A stretch of DNA of 64,000 nt from Pandoraea sp. (GTDB lineage: Bacteria > Pseudomonadota > Gammaproteobacteria > Burkholderiales > Burkholderiaceae): the NCBI GenBank assembly GCA_031291335.1, contig JARLJF010000025.1, positions 24,787-88,786 on the forward strand, written 5' to 3'. The position numbers and the translations under genes were made by a program. Under the pieces are notes generated by a model. That model did no database searches, was not told where the DNA came from, and saw nothing but the letters and a program-made list of their open reading frames with translations. Of this stretch, positions 53,326 through 62,851 are shown piece after piece. How positions within the stretch are numbered: the first letter of the stretch is position 1; every line of letters starts with the position of its first letter.

Positions 53326-54639
53326 ATGTTGCTGCGTCTCGTCTATCGCGCGCTTTGGTGGATCGTTGCACCGTTGGCGGTGATTCGCCTGTGGTGGCGC
53401 GGCCGGTTCGAACCCGGCTATCGCCGCCATATCGGGGAACGCTTCGGGTTTTACGATTCGCCGCCATACACCGGCCGTCCGCTGATCTGGGTGCATGCCG
53501 TCTCCGTCGGGGAAACGCGCGCCGCGCAGCCGCTGATCGAAGCGCTGCTCGAACGTTATCCGTCTCACGGCATCTTGCTCACGCACATGACACCCACAGG
53601 GCGCGCCACGGGCGAAAACCTGTTCGGGGATCGTGTGCTGCGTTGTTATCTACCCTACGACATGGTCGGTCCGATCCGGCGATTTCTGAAGCAATGGCGA
53701 CCGAGCGTCGGTGTGGTGATGGAAACGGAAGTCTGGCCGAACCTGATCTTCACTTGCCGTGAAAGCGGTGTGCCGCTGGTGCTGACCAACGCGCGCATGT
53801 CGGCACGTTCGTTCCGGCGTGCCGCCCGCTTTGGCGACGCGGCCAAGCCGGTCTTCGGCGGCTTCAGTCGCGTGTTCGCGCAAAGCGATGCCGACGCCGA
53901 ACGGCTGCGCATGCTCGGGGCGAACGACGTCGACGTGTTGGGTAATCTGAAGTTCGACATGACGCCACCGCCCGCCCTGCTCGCACTGGGTGAGCGTTGG
54001 CGCGAGCGCTTCGGGGACCGCAAGGTCTGGCTGGCGGCAAGCACGCGAGACGGCGAAGAAGCGCTGGTGCTTCAGGCTCGGGCGATGCTTGCGGCTGCCT
54101 CGGATGTGGGGCGCCGCTCGTTGCTGGTGCTCGTGCCGCGTCATCCGCAGCGTTTCGACGAAGTGGCGGCGATGTTGCAGAAGGTGCGACTCAACTACGT
54201 CCGTCGTAGCGCGTGGGCTGACGACGATACGCCGCTGCCTGCCGATGTCGACGTTGTCCTCGGCGATTCGATGGGCGAGATGGCGGCGTATTTCTCGGCG
54301 GCCGACGTTGCATTTATCGGCGGGAGCCTGCTGCCGCTGGGCGGCCAGAATCTGATCGAAGCTTGCGCGGCGGGCACGCCGGTCGTCTTCGGTCCGCACA
54401 TGTTCAACTTCACGCAGGCTAGCGAAAACGCGCTGACGGCGGGCGCGGCGCGGCGTGTCAGCGATGCGGGCGAACTCGCCACGGCGCTGGCCGATTTGCT
54501 GCTCAATGACGACCGTCGGCTTGCCATGCGCACTGCGGCAACGCTGTTCGCGAAGCAGCATCAGGGGGCGACGGAACGCACGGTCAGCGCGCTGGGCCGT
54601 TGGCTCGACGCAGGCGTCGTGGTGGCTCCGCAAGACTGA
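53326..54639 (+). CDS. waaA: 3-deoxy-D-manno-octulosonic acid transferase
   Basis: This 437-residue membrane-anchored GT30 enzyme has an N-terminal helix (YRALWWIVAPLAVIRLWW), IWVHAVSVGETRAAQPLI, THMTPTGRATG, METEVWPNL, NARMSARS and the donor site GGSLLPLGGQNLIEACAAG. It transfers Kdo from CMP-Kdo to lipid IVA. Start ATG 53326 directly follows the kdoO stop. Whether it adds one or two Kdo units cannot be told. A bidirectional terminator ends the operon. Confidence 0.97.
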   Translation: MLLRLVYRALWWIVAPLAVIRLWWRGRFEPGYRRHIGERFGFYDSPPYTGRPLIWVHAVSVGETRAAQPLIEALLERYPSHGILLTHMTPTGRATGENLFGDRVLRCYLPYDMVGPIRRFLKQWRPSVGVVMETEVWPNLIFTCRESGVPLVLTNARMSARSFRRAARFGDAAKPVFGGFSRVFAQSDADAERLRMLGANDVDVLGNLKFDMTPPPALLALGERWRERFGDRKVWLAASTRDGEEALVLQARAMLAAASDVGRRSLLVLVPRHPQRFDEVAAMLQKVRLNYVRRSAWADDDTPLPADVDVVLGDSMGEMAAYFSAADVAFIGGSLLPLGGQNLIEACAAGTPVVFGPHMFNFTQASENALTAGAARRVSDAGELATALADLLLNDDRRLAMRTAATLFAKQHQGATERTVSALGRWLDAGVVVAPQD

Positions 54640-54699
54640 TTCACGACCGACCACGACGCTGCCAGACGGCGTCTCTCGACCCCGTCCCCATCGGAAAAC

Positions 54700-54739
54700 A
54701 AAATGCCTCGCATGCCGAACTGGCCATGCGAGGCATTTT
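54700..54739. terminator. Strong bidirectional terminator between waaA and tolC
   Basis: A perfect 15-bp stem (54700-54714 with 54725-54739) starts with aaaa and ends with tttt, so it can serve both convergent operons. Confidence 0.93.
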
Positions 54740-54803
54740 GCTATGGGCATTAGCGCTGTCTCGGCTGTCTCGGCTATCTCCGATGCCTCAGCGCGCCACG
54801 TGA

Positions 54804-56330
54804 CTAACGTCGCATCGACGGTGCCGTGACGCCCGGCCGCACGCCGCGTGCCGGCAACCCGGCTCCGGCGTTGGCGGGTGCGGCTTCGCGAGCGCCTGCC
54901 ATGGCAGCAGATGCATCCGGATTCTCGGTGAGCAACGCGTTAAGCAATTGCAAGTCGGTGTCGACGAGCGTGGCGGCGCTGGCTTTCAATTGAAGGCTTG
55001 AGAGCAGCGTGCTGTAGCGTGCCTTGGCGAGATCGCGTCGCGTGGTGAAGAGTTTGTCTTCGGCGTTGAGCACGTCGGCGTTGATGCGAATGCCGACCTG
55101 ATAGCCGAGTTTGTTCGAGGCGACCGACGACTGTGCCGATTGCTCCGCCGCTTCGAGCGCCTTGACCTGCGCCAGCCCGCTCGATACGCCGAGATACGAC
55201 TGGCGGGCGTTGAAGACCGCCAGGCGTCGCGCATCGTCGAGGTCGGTCATTGCCTTGTCTTCGAGTGCGAGGGTCTGGCGCAACTTGCTCTGCACGGCGC
55301 CGCCCGAGAAGATCGGAATGCTGATCTGAATACCGATCTGTCCGGCGGAACTCGGTCCCGAGCCCTGGCTTGATGGACTTGACATGGCCGACGACAGCAG
55401 ACTGTTGGCGTTGCCGACATTCGAGTGCGCGCCGGCGGCGACCAGATCGACCGATGGCATGTAACCCGACTTGGCCTTTGACGTTTCGCGCCGAGCGGTC
55501 TCGAGCGTGAGCGTTTGCAACTGCACGCCGTAGTTCGACTGCGCCGCTTGCGCGACCCAGTCCGCCACGTTGTTCGGCTGGGGCGAGGGCAACGTCGCGC
55601 CTGCGCGCAGCGTGGCGAGCGAGCCGACCTGATGGCCGACGATTCGCGCGAAGGCGGCACGGCGCACGTCGAGCGTGTTCTGTGCGGCGATTTCCTGCGC
55701 GGTGGCCTGATCGAAACTGGCCTGCGCTTCGTTGGCGTCGACGATCGTGGCGTTGCCGACCTCGAAATTCCGTTTGGCGGACGCGAGTTGTTCGGCGATG
55801 GCCTGCTTGTGCGTGCCGGCGAGCGCGAGGTCGTCCTGCGCGGCGAGCACGTCGAAATAGGCGGTGGCCACGCGCAGGATCAGGTCTTGCTCCGCTTGCG
55901 CAAACGACGCTTCGGCACTCGCGACCGTCAGCTTGCCCTGCTGGTATGACTGCCAGCTATCCCAGTGGAAGATGGGCTGCGTGAGTGCGAGGCTGTAGCC
56001 GCTACTGACGAACGTGTTCGAGACGTTCCCCGATCCATAGTGCGTGTTGACGGAGCCCCAGCGCGCGGAGACTTGCGGCAAGAGCGCGGCGCGGGCCTGC
56101 GGCAGGGCTTCGATGTTGGCGAGGTAGGCCGAGCGGGCGCTGGCGATCAACGCGTCGCGGCTTTGCGCCTCGCTGTAAAGCTGGATAAGGTCAGTGGCGC
56201 CGGCGGGAGCGGCGTGAACTATGAGGGCTGCAAGCGTCGTCGCCATGACGAGAACGTTCGCAGAGACGGTGCGCCGCGCAGGCGCACGCTTGGCCACGCG
56301 CTCACGCGCGGCAAGCCTCGAGGGGCGCAC
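54804..56330 (-). CDS. tolC: TolC family outer-membrane efflux protein
   Basis: This 508-residue protein has a signal peptide core (VLVMATTLAALIVHAAPAGA, near residues 26-45) and two structural repeats of the OEP fold, with ARAALLPQVSARWGSVNT, LTQPIFHWDSW, LRVATAYFDVLAAQDDLALA in the first and SKAKSGYMPSVDLVAAG, ISIPIFSGGAVQSKL, ARQSYLGVSSGLAQVKALE in the second. It forms the trimeric exit duct for tripartite pumps or type I secretion. The start is a GTG 9 bp after the rhodanese stop, with a later ATG at 56246 possible. The Ala/Pro-rich tail is common in this family. No pump genes are adjacent. Confidence 0.93.
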   Translation of the reverse strand: MRPSRLAARERVAKRAPARRTVSANVLVMATTLAALIVHAAPAGATDLIQLYSEAQSRDALIASARSAYLANIEALPQARAALLPQVSARWGSVNTHYGSGNVSNTFVSSGYSLALTQPIFHWDSWQSYQQGKLTVASAEASFAQAEQDLILRVATAYFDVLAAQDDLALAGTHKQAIAEQLASAKRNFEVGNATIVDANEAQASFDQATAQEIAAQNTLDVRRAAFARIVGHQVGSLATLRAGATLPSPQPNNVADWVAQAAQSNYGVQLQTLTLETARRETSKAKSGYMPSVDLVAAGAHSNVGNANSLLSSAMSSPSSQGSGPSSAGQIGIQISIPIFSGGAVQSKLRQTLALEDKAMTDLDDARRLAVFNARQSYLGVSSGLAQVKALEAAEQSAQSSVASNKLGYQVGIRINADVLNAEDKLFTTRRDLAKARYSTLLSSLQLKASAATLVDTDLQLLNALLTENPDASAAMAGAREAAPANAGAGLPARGVRPGVTAPSMRR

Positions 56331-56339
56331 GGCCCTGGC

Positions 56340-56663
56340 TCAGTAAGTCGGCATCGACGGATCGACCTGGCGAGCCCAGGCATCGATTCCGCCGTCCAGA
56401 TTGAACAGCTGGGAGAAACCTTGTTGTTCCAGAAACATCGCGGCGCGCGCGCTGCGCATGCCGTGGTGGCAGATGCACACGATGGGCGCATCGGCGTCGA
56501 GTTCTGTCAGACGTGCCGGCACGTCGCCGAGCGGCACATTCTTGCTCTGGGCGATGTGGCAGGTCTGCACTTCCCAATCCTCACGCACGTCGAGGAGCGT
56601 GGGTTGACCGCGGTCCCCGTCCGCGAGCCACTGGGCCAATTGCGCCGGTGTAATGTTTTGCAT
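56340..56663 (-). CDS. Rhodanese-like sulfurtransferase
   Basis: This 107-residue single-domain protein has a rhodanese fold with LLDVREDWEVQTCHI and the active-site loop CHHGMRS, where the Cys is the persulfide carrier. It has no signal peptide, so acts in the cytosol. The start at ATG 56663 (MQNITPAQLAQWL) fits the family; upstream residues of the longer frame do not. It lies between pcm and tolC, and this pcm-rhodanese-tolC-waaA order is familiar in Burkholderiaceae. Confidence 0.92.
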   Translation of the reverse strand: MQNITPAQLAQWLADGDRGQPTLLDVREDWEVQTCHIAQSKNVPLGDVPARLTELDADAPIVCICHHGMRSARAAMFLEQQGFSQLFNLDGGIDAWARQVDPSMPTY

Positions 56664-56810
56664 GATGTTCGTGTGTCGTATTGATGGCGTCCGGTCCTCG
56701 TTGATTCCCGCACGCATCTGCCCTCACAAAAGGGCGCGGGACCGGTCCGCTCGCGGCATTCCGGGGGCGCGCCATTCGTCATCGAACGGCACGTCTCCCG
56801 GTCGCCGGGC

Positions 56811-57479
56811 TCAGAACTTGAAGCTCGACGGTTGCGGTGCGACCAGATAGGCCACTTGCGTCTCGAACAGGTTTTCGGTGCGGTACTCGTTCTCGGAAAT
56901 GCGCGTGATGAGCTTCGCTTCCATGACCGGGCTGCCGCCGATGAACGCTGCGAGACGGCCACCGACCTTCAGTTGGTCGAGGAATGCCTGCGGCAGTTCA
57001 GCCAGGGCACCCGAGATGGCGATCACGTCGTACGGCGCGGCGGCGCTCCAGCCTTGCGCGCCGTCGGCGTTGATCACTTCCACGTTGGTCACGCCGTTGG
57101 CGCGCAGCGTGTGCTGGGCGGTCTGGGCGAGATTGGCGTCGAACTCGACGGTCGTCACGTGATGCGCGTTATACGCGAGCAGGGCGGCCATGTAGCCCGA
57201 GCCCGTGCCGATTTCGAGCACGTTCTCGTTCTTCTTCGGCGCGAGCGCTTGCACGATGCGCGCTTCGACGCGCGGGAACATCATGTGCTGGCTCTTGTCG
57301 GCGATGGCCGCACCCGGCAGCGGCAGTTCAACGTCGGTGAATGCGAGGGCGCGCTGGGCCGTCGGCACGAATTCTTCGCGCTTGACCAGCTTGAGCAGAT
57401 TGAGCACCTCTTGATCGAGCACGTCCCAGGGACGGATTTGCTGCTCGATCATGTTAAAGCGGGCCTGTTCGTAATTCAT
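56811..57479 (-). CDS. pcm: Protein-L-isoaspartate O-methyltransferase family protein
   Basis: This 222-residue SAM-dependent methyltransferase has FTDVELPLPGAAIADKSQHM around the substrate loop, motif I VLEIGTGSGYMAALLA, motif post-I TTVEFDANLAQTA, and DVIAISGALAELP. It would repair isoaspartyl residues. The start MNYEQARFNMIEQQIRPW at ATG 57479 is typical of the betaproteobacterial branch, which lacks some canonical PCMT features, so the exact substrate is less certain. It is divergent from nothing close; rhodanese and tolC follow. Confidence 0.9.
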   Translation of the reverse strand: MNYEQARFNMIEQQIRPWDVLDQEVLNLLKLVKREEFVPTAQRALAFTDVELPLPGAAIADKSQHMMFPRVEARIVQALAPKKNENVLEIGTGSGYMAALLAYNAHHVTTVEFDANLAQTAQHTLRANGVTNVEVINADGAQGWSAAAPYDVIAISGALAELPQAFLDQLKVGGRLAAFIGGSPVMEAKLITRISENEYRTENLFETQVAYLVAPQPSSFKF

Positions 57480-57597
57480 TTCGGTTACCGTGGGTAGTAG
57501 GCAAACACAACCCGGCATTTTACCAGTTCCGGGCGGCAGTCATTATGACGCGTGAACTTTTGCCGCACAGGCGGCGCAAGGGCGGCGTCTACAGCGG

Positions 57598-58266
57598 CTA
57601 TGCGGCAGCTTTCGGCGTGACCGGGTTGGCGACCCGGAGCAGGTAGGCGCCGCACATCGTTGCCATCTGGTCGGCGATCTGTCCCGCCAGTGTTTCGTAG
57701 CAGGCGCCGGCCGGCGCGCGGTTCTCCAGAATCGCCTTGATGGGGCCGGTCATCGAGTTCAGGAACACGAAGGCGACCGTCTCGGGATCGTCGAAATGCG
57801 CGCCGTGCGCCGTTTTCAGCATGGTGACGACGGCCGCATGCATGCGCGTCGCCGCCGCCGTAAACACTTCCCGTCCGTCCAGATCTTCCGAGAGCCGATA
57901 CAGCGCCTGCGCTTCTTCGATGTCCGTCATCTTGGCGCCGACGTAGGCCGTGGCGAGCGAGCGCGCCATCACATCCAGCGGCTGACCATGAGAGGCCATG
58001 CACGTGGCCTCCACCGTCTCGACAATCCGGTCGATGTGCCGCCCGAGTACCGCATAGAGCAACACCTGCTTGTTCTGGAAGTACTGGTACAGCGTGCCGA
58101 CCGACACGCCGGCGCGCTCGGCAACGCGAGTCGTAGTCAGTTGGCGCCCGCCGTCGAGCAACAAAACCTGAAGCGCGGCTTCGAAAATGGCGTCGATCGT
58201 GACCCGCGAACGCGCCTGCTGCGGCGATTTACGGGGCGTTGCGGGGGCCCGGCTGTCCGTTTTCAT
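57598..58266 (-). CDS. TetR/AcrR family regulator
   Basis: This 222-residue regulator has a helix-turn-helix at about residues 20-66 (QARSRVTIDAIFEAALQVLL, then TTTRVAERAGVSVGTLYQYF with NKQVLL), very close to the AcrR consensus. The ligand domain is helical and unassigned. It is divergent from the SDR gene at 58365 with under 100 bp between, so it probably controls it. ATG 58266 is followed by basic residues before the HTH. Confidence 0.92.
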   Translation of the reverse strand: MKTDSRAPATPRKSPQQARSRVTIDAIFEAALQVLLLDGGRQLTTTRVAERAGVSVGTLYQYFQNKQVLLYAVLGRHIDRIVETVEATCMASHGQPLDVMARSLATAYVGAKMTDIEEAQALYRLSEDLDGREVFTAAATRMHAAVVTMLKTAHGAHFDDPETVAFVFLNSMTGPIKAILENRAPAGACYETLAGQIADQMATMCGAYLLRVANPVTPKAAA

Positions 58267-58364
58267 ATGCGAATGGAAAAGCTGAAGGATTCTTCATAAA
58301 CTCGATGCTAACAAATTTGCGTGCAGTCTGGCGCAGCACAACAGGGATTTCGACGGGAGCAGTG

Positions 58365-59147
58365 ATGAAACGGGACGCAATCGAGAACGCGGTACGCGAG
58401 GACGCCGAACGCCATCTGGGAAGCGTGGCACTGGTGACTGGCGCGACTCGGGGCATTGGGCACGAAGTCGCGCGTGCGCTGGCCGAGGCGGGCATGACGG
58501 TACTCGTGGGGGCACGAGAGGAAGCGAAGGGTGAGGAAGTCGTGGCACCGCTGCGCAAGGCGGGTTTTCAGGCGGAGACGTTGGTGATCGACCTGTTGCG
58601 GCCCGAGACGCTGCACGCGGCGGCCTATCGCATCGGACGTTATCACGGGCGGCTCGACGTGCTGGTGAACAACGCCGGGGTAACGGACCCGCGTGACGAT
58701 GCTCCGGAGAAAGCCTCCATCGAAGCGGTCGAGCGGGTCTTCGCGACGAACTTCTTCGGCACGTTGCGCGTGACGCAAGCGATGTTGCCGTGGCTGGCGC
58801 GCTCGGAGCGCGCGCGTATCGTCAATGTATCGAGCGGGCTTGGTTCGCTGGCGCACAACAACGATCCGGCGTGGGAGCATGCGGCGTTCCGCCAGATCGG
58901 ATTCAATGCGTCGAAGGCGGCATTGAACATGCTGACGGTGCAGCTCTCGCATACCTTGCGCGAGACGTCGATCACGGTGAACTCGGTCGATCCGGGGGCG
59001 CCCGCCGACCTGGCGATCGATGCGAGCGGCAAACGCGCGCGGCAGGGGTTGGCCGAGGGCGCGCGCAGCGTGCTGATGCTGGCGCTCGGCGATCGCGGGC
59101 CGGTCACGGGCGGATTCTTCGACGTCGAAGGCAGTTTGCCCTGGTAA
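58365..59147 (+). CDS. SDR family oxidoreductase
   Basis: This 260-residue classical short-chain dehydrogenase has VALVTGATRGIGHEVARAL, NNAGVTDP, the catalytic Ser in VNVSSGLGSL and FNASKAAL. The usual YxxxK Tyr position reads FNASK, so the catalytic tyrosine is replaced by Phe, unless alignment shifts. VDPGAPADLA is the cofactor/substrate loop. The start at ATG 58365 follows gggag. Paired divergently with a TetR gene. The substrate is unknown and activity may be altered. Confidence 0.87.
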   Translation: MKRDAIENAVREDAERHLGSVALVTGATRGIGHEVARALAEAGMTVLVGAREEAKGEEVVAPLRKAGFQAETLVIDLLRPETLHAAAYRIGRYHGRLDVLVNNAGVTDPRDDAPEKASIEAVERVFATNFFGTLRVTQAMLPWLARSERARIVNVSSGLGSLAHNNDPAWEHAAFRQIGFNASKAALNMLTVQLSHTLRETSITVNSVDPGAPADLAIDASGKRARQGLAEGARSVLMLALGDRGPVTGGFFDVEGSLPW

Positions 59148-59273
59148 GCCCGAGCCGCAGATAGGCTGGCATTCGAGATACCCGCTTCGCCACTCAAGGT
59201 AGAATGCGCGGCCTGAAGCGGTGTCATCCATGGCGGATGACGCCGCTCTCCCCAGTGTTACCCCCATCCATTT

Positions 59274-59537
59274 ATGAACTGCCGACCCCACTGCGCGGCG
59301 TGCTGCATCGCGCCTTCGATCTCGACGCCTATTCCCGGAATGCCGAACGGCAAGCCGGCGAACACTCGTTGTGTGCAGTTGGACGGCGACGATCGCTGCC
59401 GGATTTTCTGCAGCCCGCAGCGTCCGAAGGTGTGTGGTTCGTTGCAGCCTTCGGCTGAGATGTGCGGCGAAGATCGCGTGCAGGCCATCGCATGGCTGTC
59501 GCAACTGGAAGCCATGACGGCGCCGATAGCGGCGTAA
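59274..59537 (+). CDS. YkgJ family cysteine cluster protein
   Basis: This 87-residue protein has many conserved cysteines ([41 protein letters not shown]), the pattern of the YkgJ/CxxCxxCC family thought to bind zinc or iron. [12 protein letters not shown] is also diagnostic. The function of the family is unknown. An upstream ORF in another frame overlaps but lacks this pattern. Confidence 0.9.
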   Translation: MNCRPHCAACCIAPSISTPIPGMPNGKPANTRCVQLDGDDRCRIFCSPQRPKVCGSLQPSAEMCGEDRVQAIAWLSQLEAMTAPIAA

Positions 59538-59677
59538 TAGACGGGGGCGAGACTGTGGGGCGACTGCGGCGAGGTTGCGGTGACATGCAGCGCAGCGCCC
59601 CGGGGCGTGGAACGACGTCATAAGCGAATGCTATAGTCGCGCGTGTCGGCGCTGGGCGCCCTGTAGCGGAACGTGAC

Positions 59678-60307
59678 ATGCCGGATAGTGTTCATCCAGA
59701 TCAGAAAATTCGTCAGCAGTGCGAGATGCCTGTTGCACAGCAAGCGCAGCGCGTTTCACGTCGCCGTTGGCTGGCGTTGACGGGAGCCACGGCACTCGCG
59801 GCCGGGCTGGCCGCCTGCGCGGGGTTGCCCTTCGGCAACGATTACACCTTCTCCGAAAGCCAGTTGCAGCGCGCCCTTGAGCGCAAGTTTCCGTTCGACC
59901 GTCGCGTGCTGGCTGTGCTCGACGTGAATCTCTCGCACCCTCGGTTGACCTTGCTGCCGGAGCGCAATCGTCTGGCCGTGTCCGTCGATGCCACGGTGAC
60001 ACATCCGCTGGGCGGTGCGCCGCTCACCGGCACACTCGCCATCGATAGCGCACTCGCGTACGACCCGGCGACGATGTCGGTCGTGCTGCGCGATCCGGAG
60101 GTGGAGACCTTCACGATCAACGGCTTGCCTGAGCGTTGGTCCCGGCAATTGAACGCCGCGGGCGCCTTGATTGCGATGCAGTTGCTGCAAGGGGCACCCA
60201 TCTACACGTTCAAGCCCGAGCAACTCAACATTGGCGGCGTGGCGCGTCAGCCGGGCGCGATCACCGTGCTCTCGCATGGGGTGAACGTCAAATTCGATTC
60301 CCGCTGA
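59678..60307 (+). CDS. DUF1439 lipoprotein
   Basis: This protein of up to 209 residues has a basic N-region with [10 protein letters not shown], a hydrophobic segment and the lipobox LAAC with Cys47, so it is probably exported (perhaps via Tat) and lipidated. The mature part ([35 protein letters not shown]) matches the DUF1439 family of E. coli YceB type, a periplasmic lipid-binding-like fold with no known role. Start 59678 or ATG 59726 are both possible; the latter has gcgag upstream and gives a more usual leader length. Confidence 0.85.
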   Translation: MPDSVHPDQKIRQQCEMPVAQQAQRVSRRRWLALTGATALAAGLAACAGLPFGNDYTFSESQLQRALERKFPFDRRVLAVLDVNLSHPRLTLLPERNRLAVSVDATVTHPLGGAPLTGTLAIDSALAYDPATMSVVLRDPEVETFTINGLPERWSRQLNAAGALIAMQLLQGAPIYTFKPEQLNIGGVARQPGAITVLSHGVNVKFDSR

Positions 60308-60392
60308 CAGGTCGGCTCGACCTCACTGCCGCCCCCTGTCAGCCCGCCAGCCTCTCTTACCCGTTATTCACGACTTCTCAGGAACTCATTGC

Positions 60393-61235
60393 ATGGACCT
60401 GTTGCTGGCGTTCAAAGCCGTCATTCTCGGTGTGGTCGAAGGTCTGACCGAATTTCTGCCGATCTCATCGACCGGTCACCTGATTCTGGTGGGCAGCCTG
60501 CTCGACTTCAACGACGACAAGGGCAAGGTCTTCGAGATCGTGATTCAGTTCGGCGCGATTCTCGCGGTGTGCTGGGAGTTTCGCGTCAAGATCGCGCAGG
60601 TGGTGGGGGGCCTCGGCAGCGATGCGAAGGCGCGTCGCTTCGCGGTGAACGTGATCGTCGCGTGTCTGCCGGCCATCGTGCTCGGCCTGCTGCTTGGCAA
60701 GCACATCAAGGCCGTATTGTTCAATCCGACGGTGGTGGCCACGGCGTTCATCGTCGGCGGTGTGATCATCTTGCTGGTGGAGCGGCATAATCGTCGCAAT
60801 GCCGACGCGGGCAAACTGCCGCGCGTGAATTCGATTGACGACCTGTCGGTCGTCGACGCGCTGAAAGTCGGTTGCGCACAGTGTCTCGCCCTGGTGCCGG
60901 GCACGTCGCGCTCAGGGGCGACGATCATCGGCGGCATGGTGTTCGGGCTCGAGCGTAAGGTAGCCACCGAGTTTTCGTTCTTCCTCGCGATCCCGATTCT
61001 GTTCGGCGCCACCCTTTACGAACTCTACAAGGCGCGCTCGACGCTGTCGGTCGATGACTTCAGCCTGTTCGGCATCGGCTTTATCGCGGCGTTCATCAGC
61101 GCCTTCATTTGCGTGCGCTGGTTGCTGCGCTACATCGCGTCGCACGACTTCACGGCGTTCGCCTGGTATCGCATCGCATTCGGTCTGCTGGTGCTGGCCA
61201 CGGGGTACAGCGGGCTGGTTGTCTGGGCTGATTGA
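60393..61235 (+). CDS. uppP: Undecaprenyl-diphosphatase
   Basis: This 280-residue polytopic enzyme has both consensus regions: [19 protein letters not shown] at about 17-35 and [14 protein letters not shown] near 170. It recycles undecaprenyl pyrophosphate to the monophosphate for peptidoglycan and surface glycans and gives bacitracin tolerance. Length and helix pattern are typical. It ends at a terminator shared with the convergent trmB gene. Confidence 0.98.
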   Translation: MDLLLAFKAVILGVVEGLTEFLPISSTGHLILVGSLLDFNDDKGKVFEIVIQFGAILAVCWEFRVKIAQVVGGLGSDAKARRFAVNVIVACLPAIVLGLLLGKHIKAVLFNPTVVATAFIVGGVIILLVERHNRRNADAGKLPRVNSIDDLSVVDALKVGCAQCLALVPGTSRSGATIIGGMVFGLERKVATEFSFFLAIPILFGATLYELYKARSTLSVDDFSLFGIGFIAAFISAFICVRWLLRYIASHDFTAFAWYRIAFGLLVLATGYSGLVVWAD

Positions 61236-61269
61236 GTTGGCGCGCGCGACAGCGCAAGCAGAATAAAAA

Positions 61270-61300
61270 AAGGGGCACTGCGAGGTGCCCCTTCTTCATT
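61270..61300. terminator. Bidirectional terminator between uppP and trmB
   Basis: aaggggcac (61270-61278) and gtgcccctt (61285-61293) form a 9-bp stem with loop tgcgag. An A-run precedes it (T-run for the minus strand) and cttcatt follows. Confidence 0.82.
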
Positions 61301-61322
61301 TCGGCGACGGTAGCGAGATTGC

Positions 61323-62123
61323 TCAGCCGCGCTTGCGGAACACGAGATCCCACACGCCGTGGCCGAGGCGCAGGCCGCGATTCTCGAACTTCGTCACGGG
61401 ACGGTAGTCCGGACGTGGCGAGTAATCGGCCGCTGTGTTTTCGAGCGTGGCTTCGCCGCCGAGCACTTCGAGCATCTGCTCCGCATACTCCTGCCAGTCC
61501 GTCGCGCAGTGCAGATAGCCGCCCGGTTTCAGGCGCGAGGCGAGCAATGCCACGAACGGCGGTTGCAGCAGGCGGCGCTTGTGATGGCGCTTCTTGTGCC
61601 ACGGATCGGGGAAGAACACGTGCACGCCGTCGAGCGAGCCTTCCGGCAGCATGTGCTGAACGACTTCCACGGCATCGTGTTGAATGATGCGGACGTTCGC
61701 CAGAGGCGTTTCGCCGATGAGCTTGAGCAATGCGCCCACGCCCGGCTCGTGCACTTCCACGCCGAGAAAATCGTCCGCCGGACGCACCTTCGCGATGTGC
61801 GCGGTGCCGTCACCCATGCCGAAGCCGATTTCGAGGATGCGCGGTGCGTCGGCGCGCGCGAAAGCGGTGGGCCAGTCAAGCGTTTCGGGGGCATAGGGCA
61901 GCACGAACTTCGGGCCGAGCACGTCGAACGCGCGCTTTTGCGCTTCCGAGCTGCGTCCGGCGCGACGCACGAAGCTGCGAATGCGGCGCGGGTGCGCTAC
62001 GCCGTCAGGCCCGACGAACGTCTCGTCATCGCCCGTGGCATTGGATTGCGGCGCGCCGAGGTCGGCGTCGTCGTCGTGGGCCGGTTGCGCGTCGTCAGCC
62101 GGCGGGTGTCCGTGGTTCGTCAT
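61323..62123 (-). CDS. trmB: tRNA (guanine-N7-)-methyltransferase
   Basis: This 266-residue enzyme makes m7G46 in tRNA variable loops. It has [20 protein letters not shown] motif [12 protein letters not shown], and the signature [18 protein letters not shown]. The first 45 residues are acidic and low-complexity. Start is ATG 62123, which lies directly behind a minus-strand terminator hairpin; an internal start cannot be excluded. It is downstream of the hxlR-type gene on the same strand but separated by that terminator. Confidence 0.96.
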   Translation of the reverse strand: MTNHGHPPADDAQPAHDDDADLGAPQSNATGDDETFVGPDGVAHPRRIRSFVRRAGRSSEAQKRAFDVLGPKFVLPYAPETLDWPTAFARADAPRILEIGFGMGDGTAHIAKVRPADDFLGVEVHEPGVGALLKLIGETPLANVRIIQHDAVEVVQHMLPEGSLDGVHVFFPDPWHKKRHHKRRLLQPPFVALLASRLKPGGYLHCATDWQEYAEQMLEVLGGEATLENTAADYSPRPDYRPVTKFENRGLRLGHGVWDLVFRKRG

Positions 62124-62125
62124 GG

Positions 62126-62154
62126 AAGCAAAAAGCCGTCTGGGACGACGGCTT
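62126..62154 (-). terminator. Intrinsic terminator immediately upstream of trmB
   Basis: aagccgtc (62133-62140) pairs with gacggctt (62147-62154), followed on the minus strand by tttttgctt. It ends three bases before the annotated trmB ATG and probably terminates the hxlR-type transcript. Confidence 0.75.
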
Positions 62155-62308
62155 GTCGAGGAGTGCTGCGGCGGGCGGCACATCCGGCATCACTGCCCGA
62201 GTCGGCGCCCAACACGATGATTTTTCAAAGGATTTTCCCGGGCCGTGGCGTCGGGAACGGGCTCGATTATCCACCGGAACCCCCTTCACTGGCAAGTTGA
62301 CGCCCCGC

Positions 62309-62767
62309 TCACGCCGGCCGGACGACCTGCGTGTCCTCCGGCGCGACGGGTTGCCCGTCGCTGGTAGTCGGCCGTAAATCGGCCAGGGGCTCGCCGGTTC
62401 GCGTGTCGATCAGCGTCGAGTGCAACTCGCGCCGCCCGAACCGATGCTTCTCTCCCCATTGCCGCAGCGCCACGATCAGCGTGAAGAGTTCGCGCCCCTG
62501 CGGCGTGAGCACGTACTCCTGATACGACGTGCCGTCCGAGGCGGGCTGCACCGAGAGGATGCCCGCTTCGACCAGCGCTCGCAGACGCGTCGTCAGCATG
62601 CTGCGCGCCACGCCGAGACTGCGCAGGAAGTCGCCGAAGCGGCGTACGCCATCGAAGGCGTCGCGCACGATGAGCAGGCTCCAGCGGTCGCCGATGATAT
62701 CGACCGTGCGCGCGACGGGACAGGTATCGAGCGAAGGGGCGGGTACTTCAGGTTGGGTGGGCGTCAT
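62309..62767 (-). CDS. HxlR family winged-helix regulator
   Basis: This 152-residue regulator has the family motif CPVARTVDIIGDRWSLLIVR with the conserved Cys near residue 16, GVRRFGDFLRSLGVARSML, LTTRLRALVEAGIL and YVLTPQGREL. It binds DNA as a dimer, and the Cys can sense redox or electrophiles. It is divergent from an MFS exporter, and the gap contains a 17-bp inverted repeat, so it probably represses itself and the exporter. Confidence 0.93.
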   Translation of the reverse strand: MTPTQPEVPAPSLDTCPVARTVDIIGDRWSLLIVRDAFDGVRRFGDFLRSLGVARSMLTTRLRALVEAGILSVQPASDGTSYQEYVLTPQGRELFTLIVALRQWGEKHRFGRRELHSTLIDTRTGEPLADLRPTTSDGQPVAPEDTQVVRPA

Positions 62768-62797
62768 GGCGTGAGGGTCCGGCCGTGCTGAAAATTG

Positions 62798-62851
62798 AGT
62801 TTCATTTTAAGACTAGTTTGGTTATGATCCAACAAGTCTTAATTTGAAACT
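62798..62851. promoter_or_regulatory. Inverted repeat operator for the HxlR-type regulator
   Basis: agtttcattttaagact (62798-62814) and agtcttaatttgaaact (62835-62851) are inverted copies differing at two central positions, in a strikingly AT-rich gap between the divergent regulator and MFS genes. The second copy is 15 bp before the MFS ATG, so binding there would block transcription or translation start. Confidence 0.72.
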
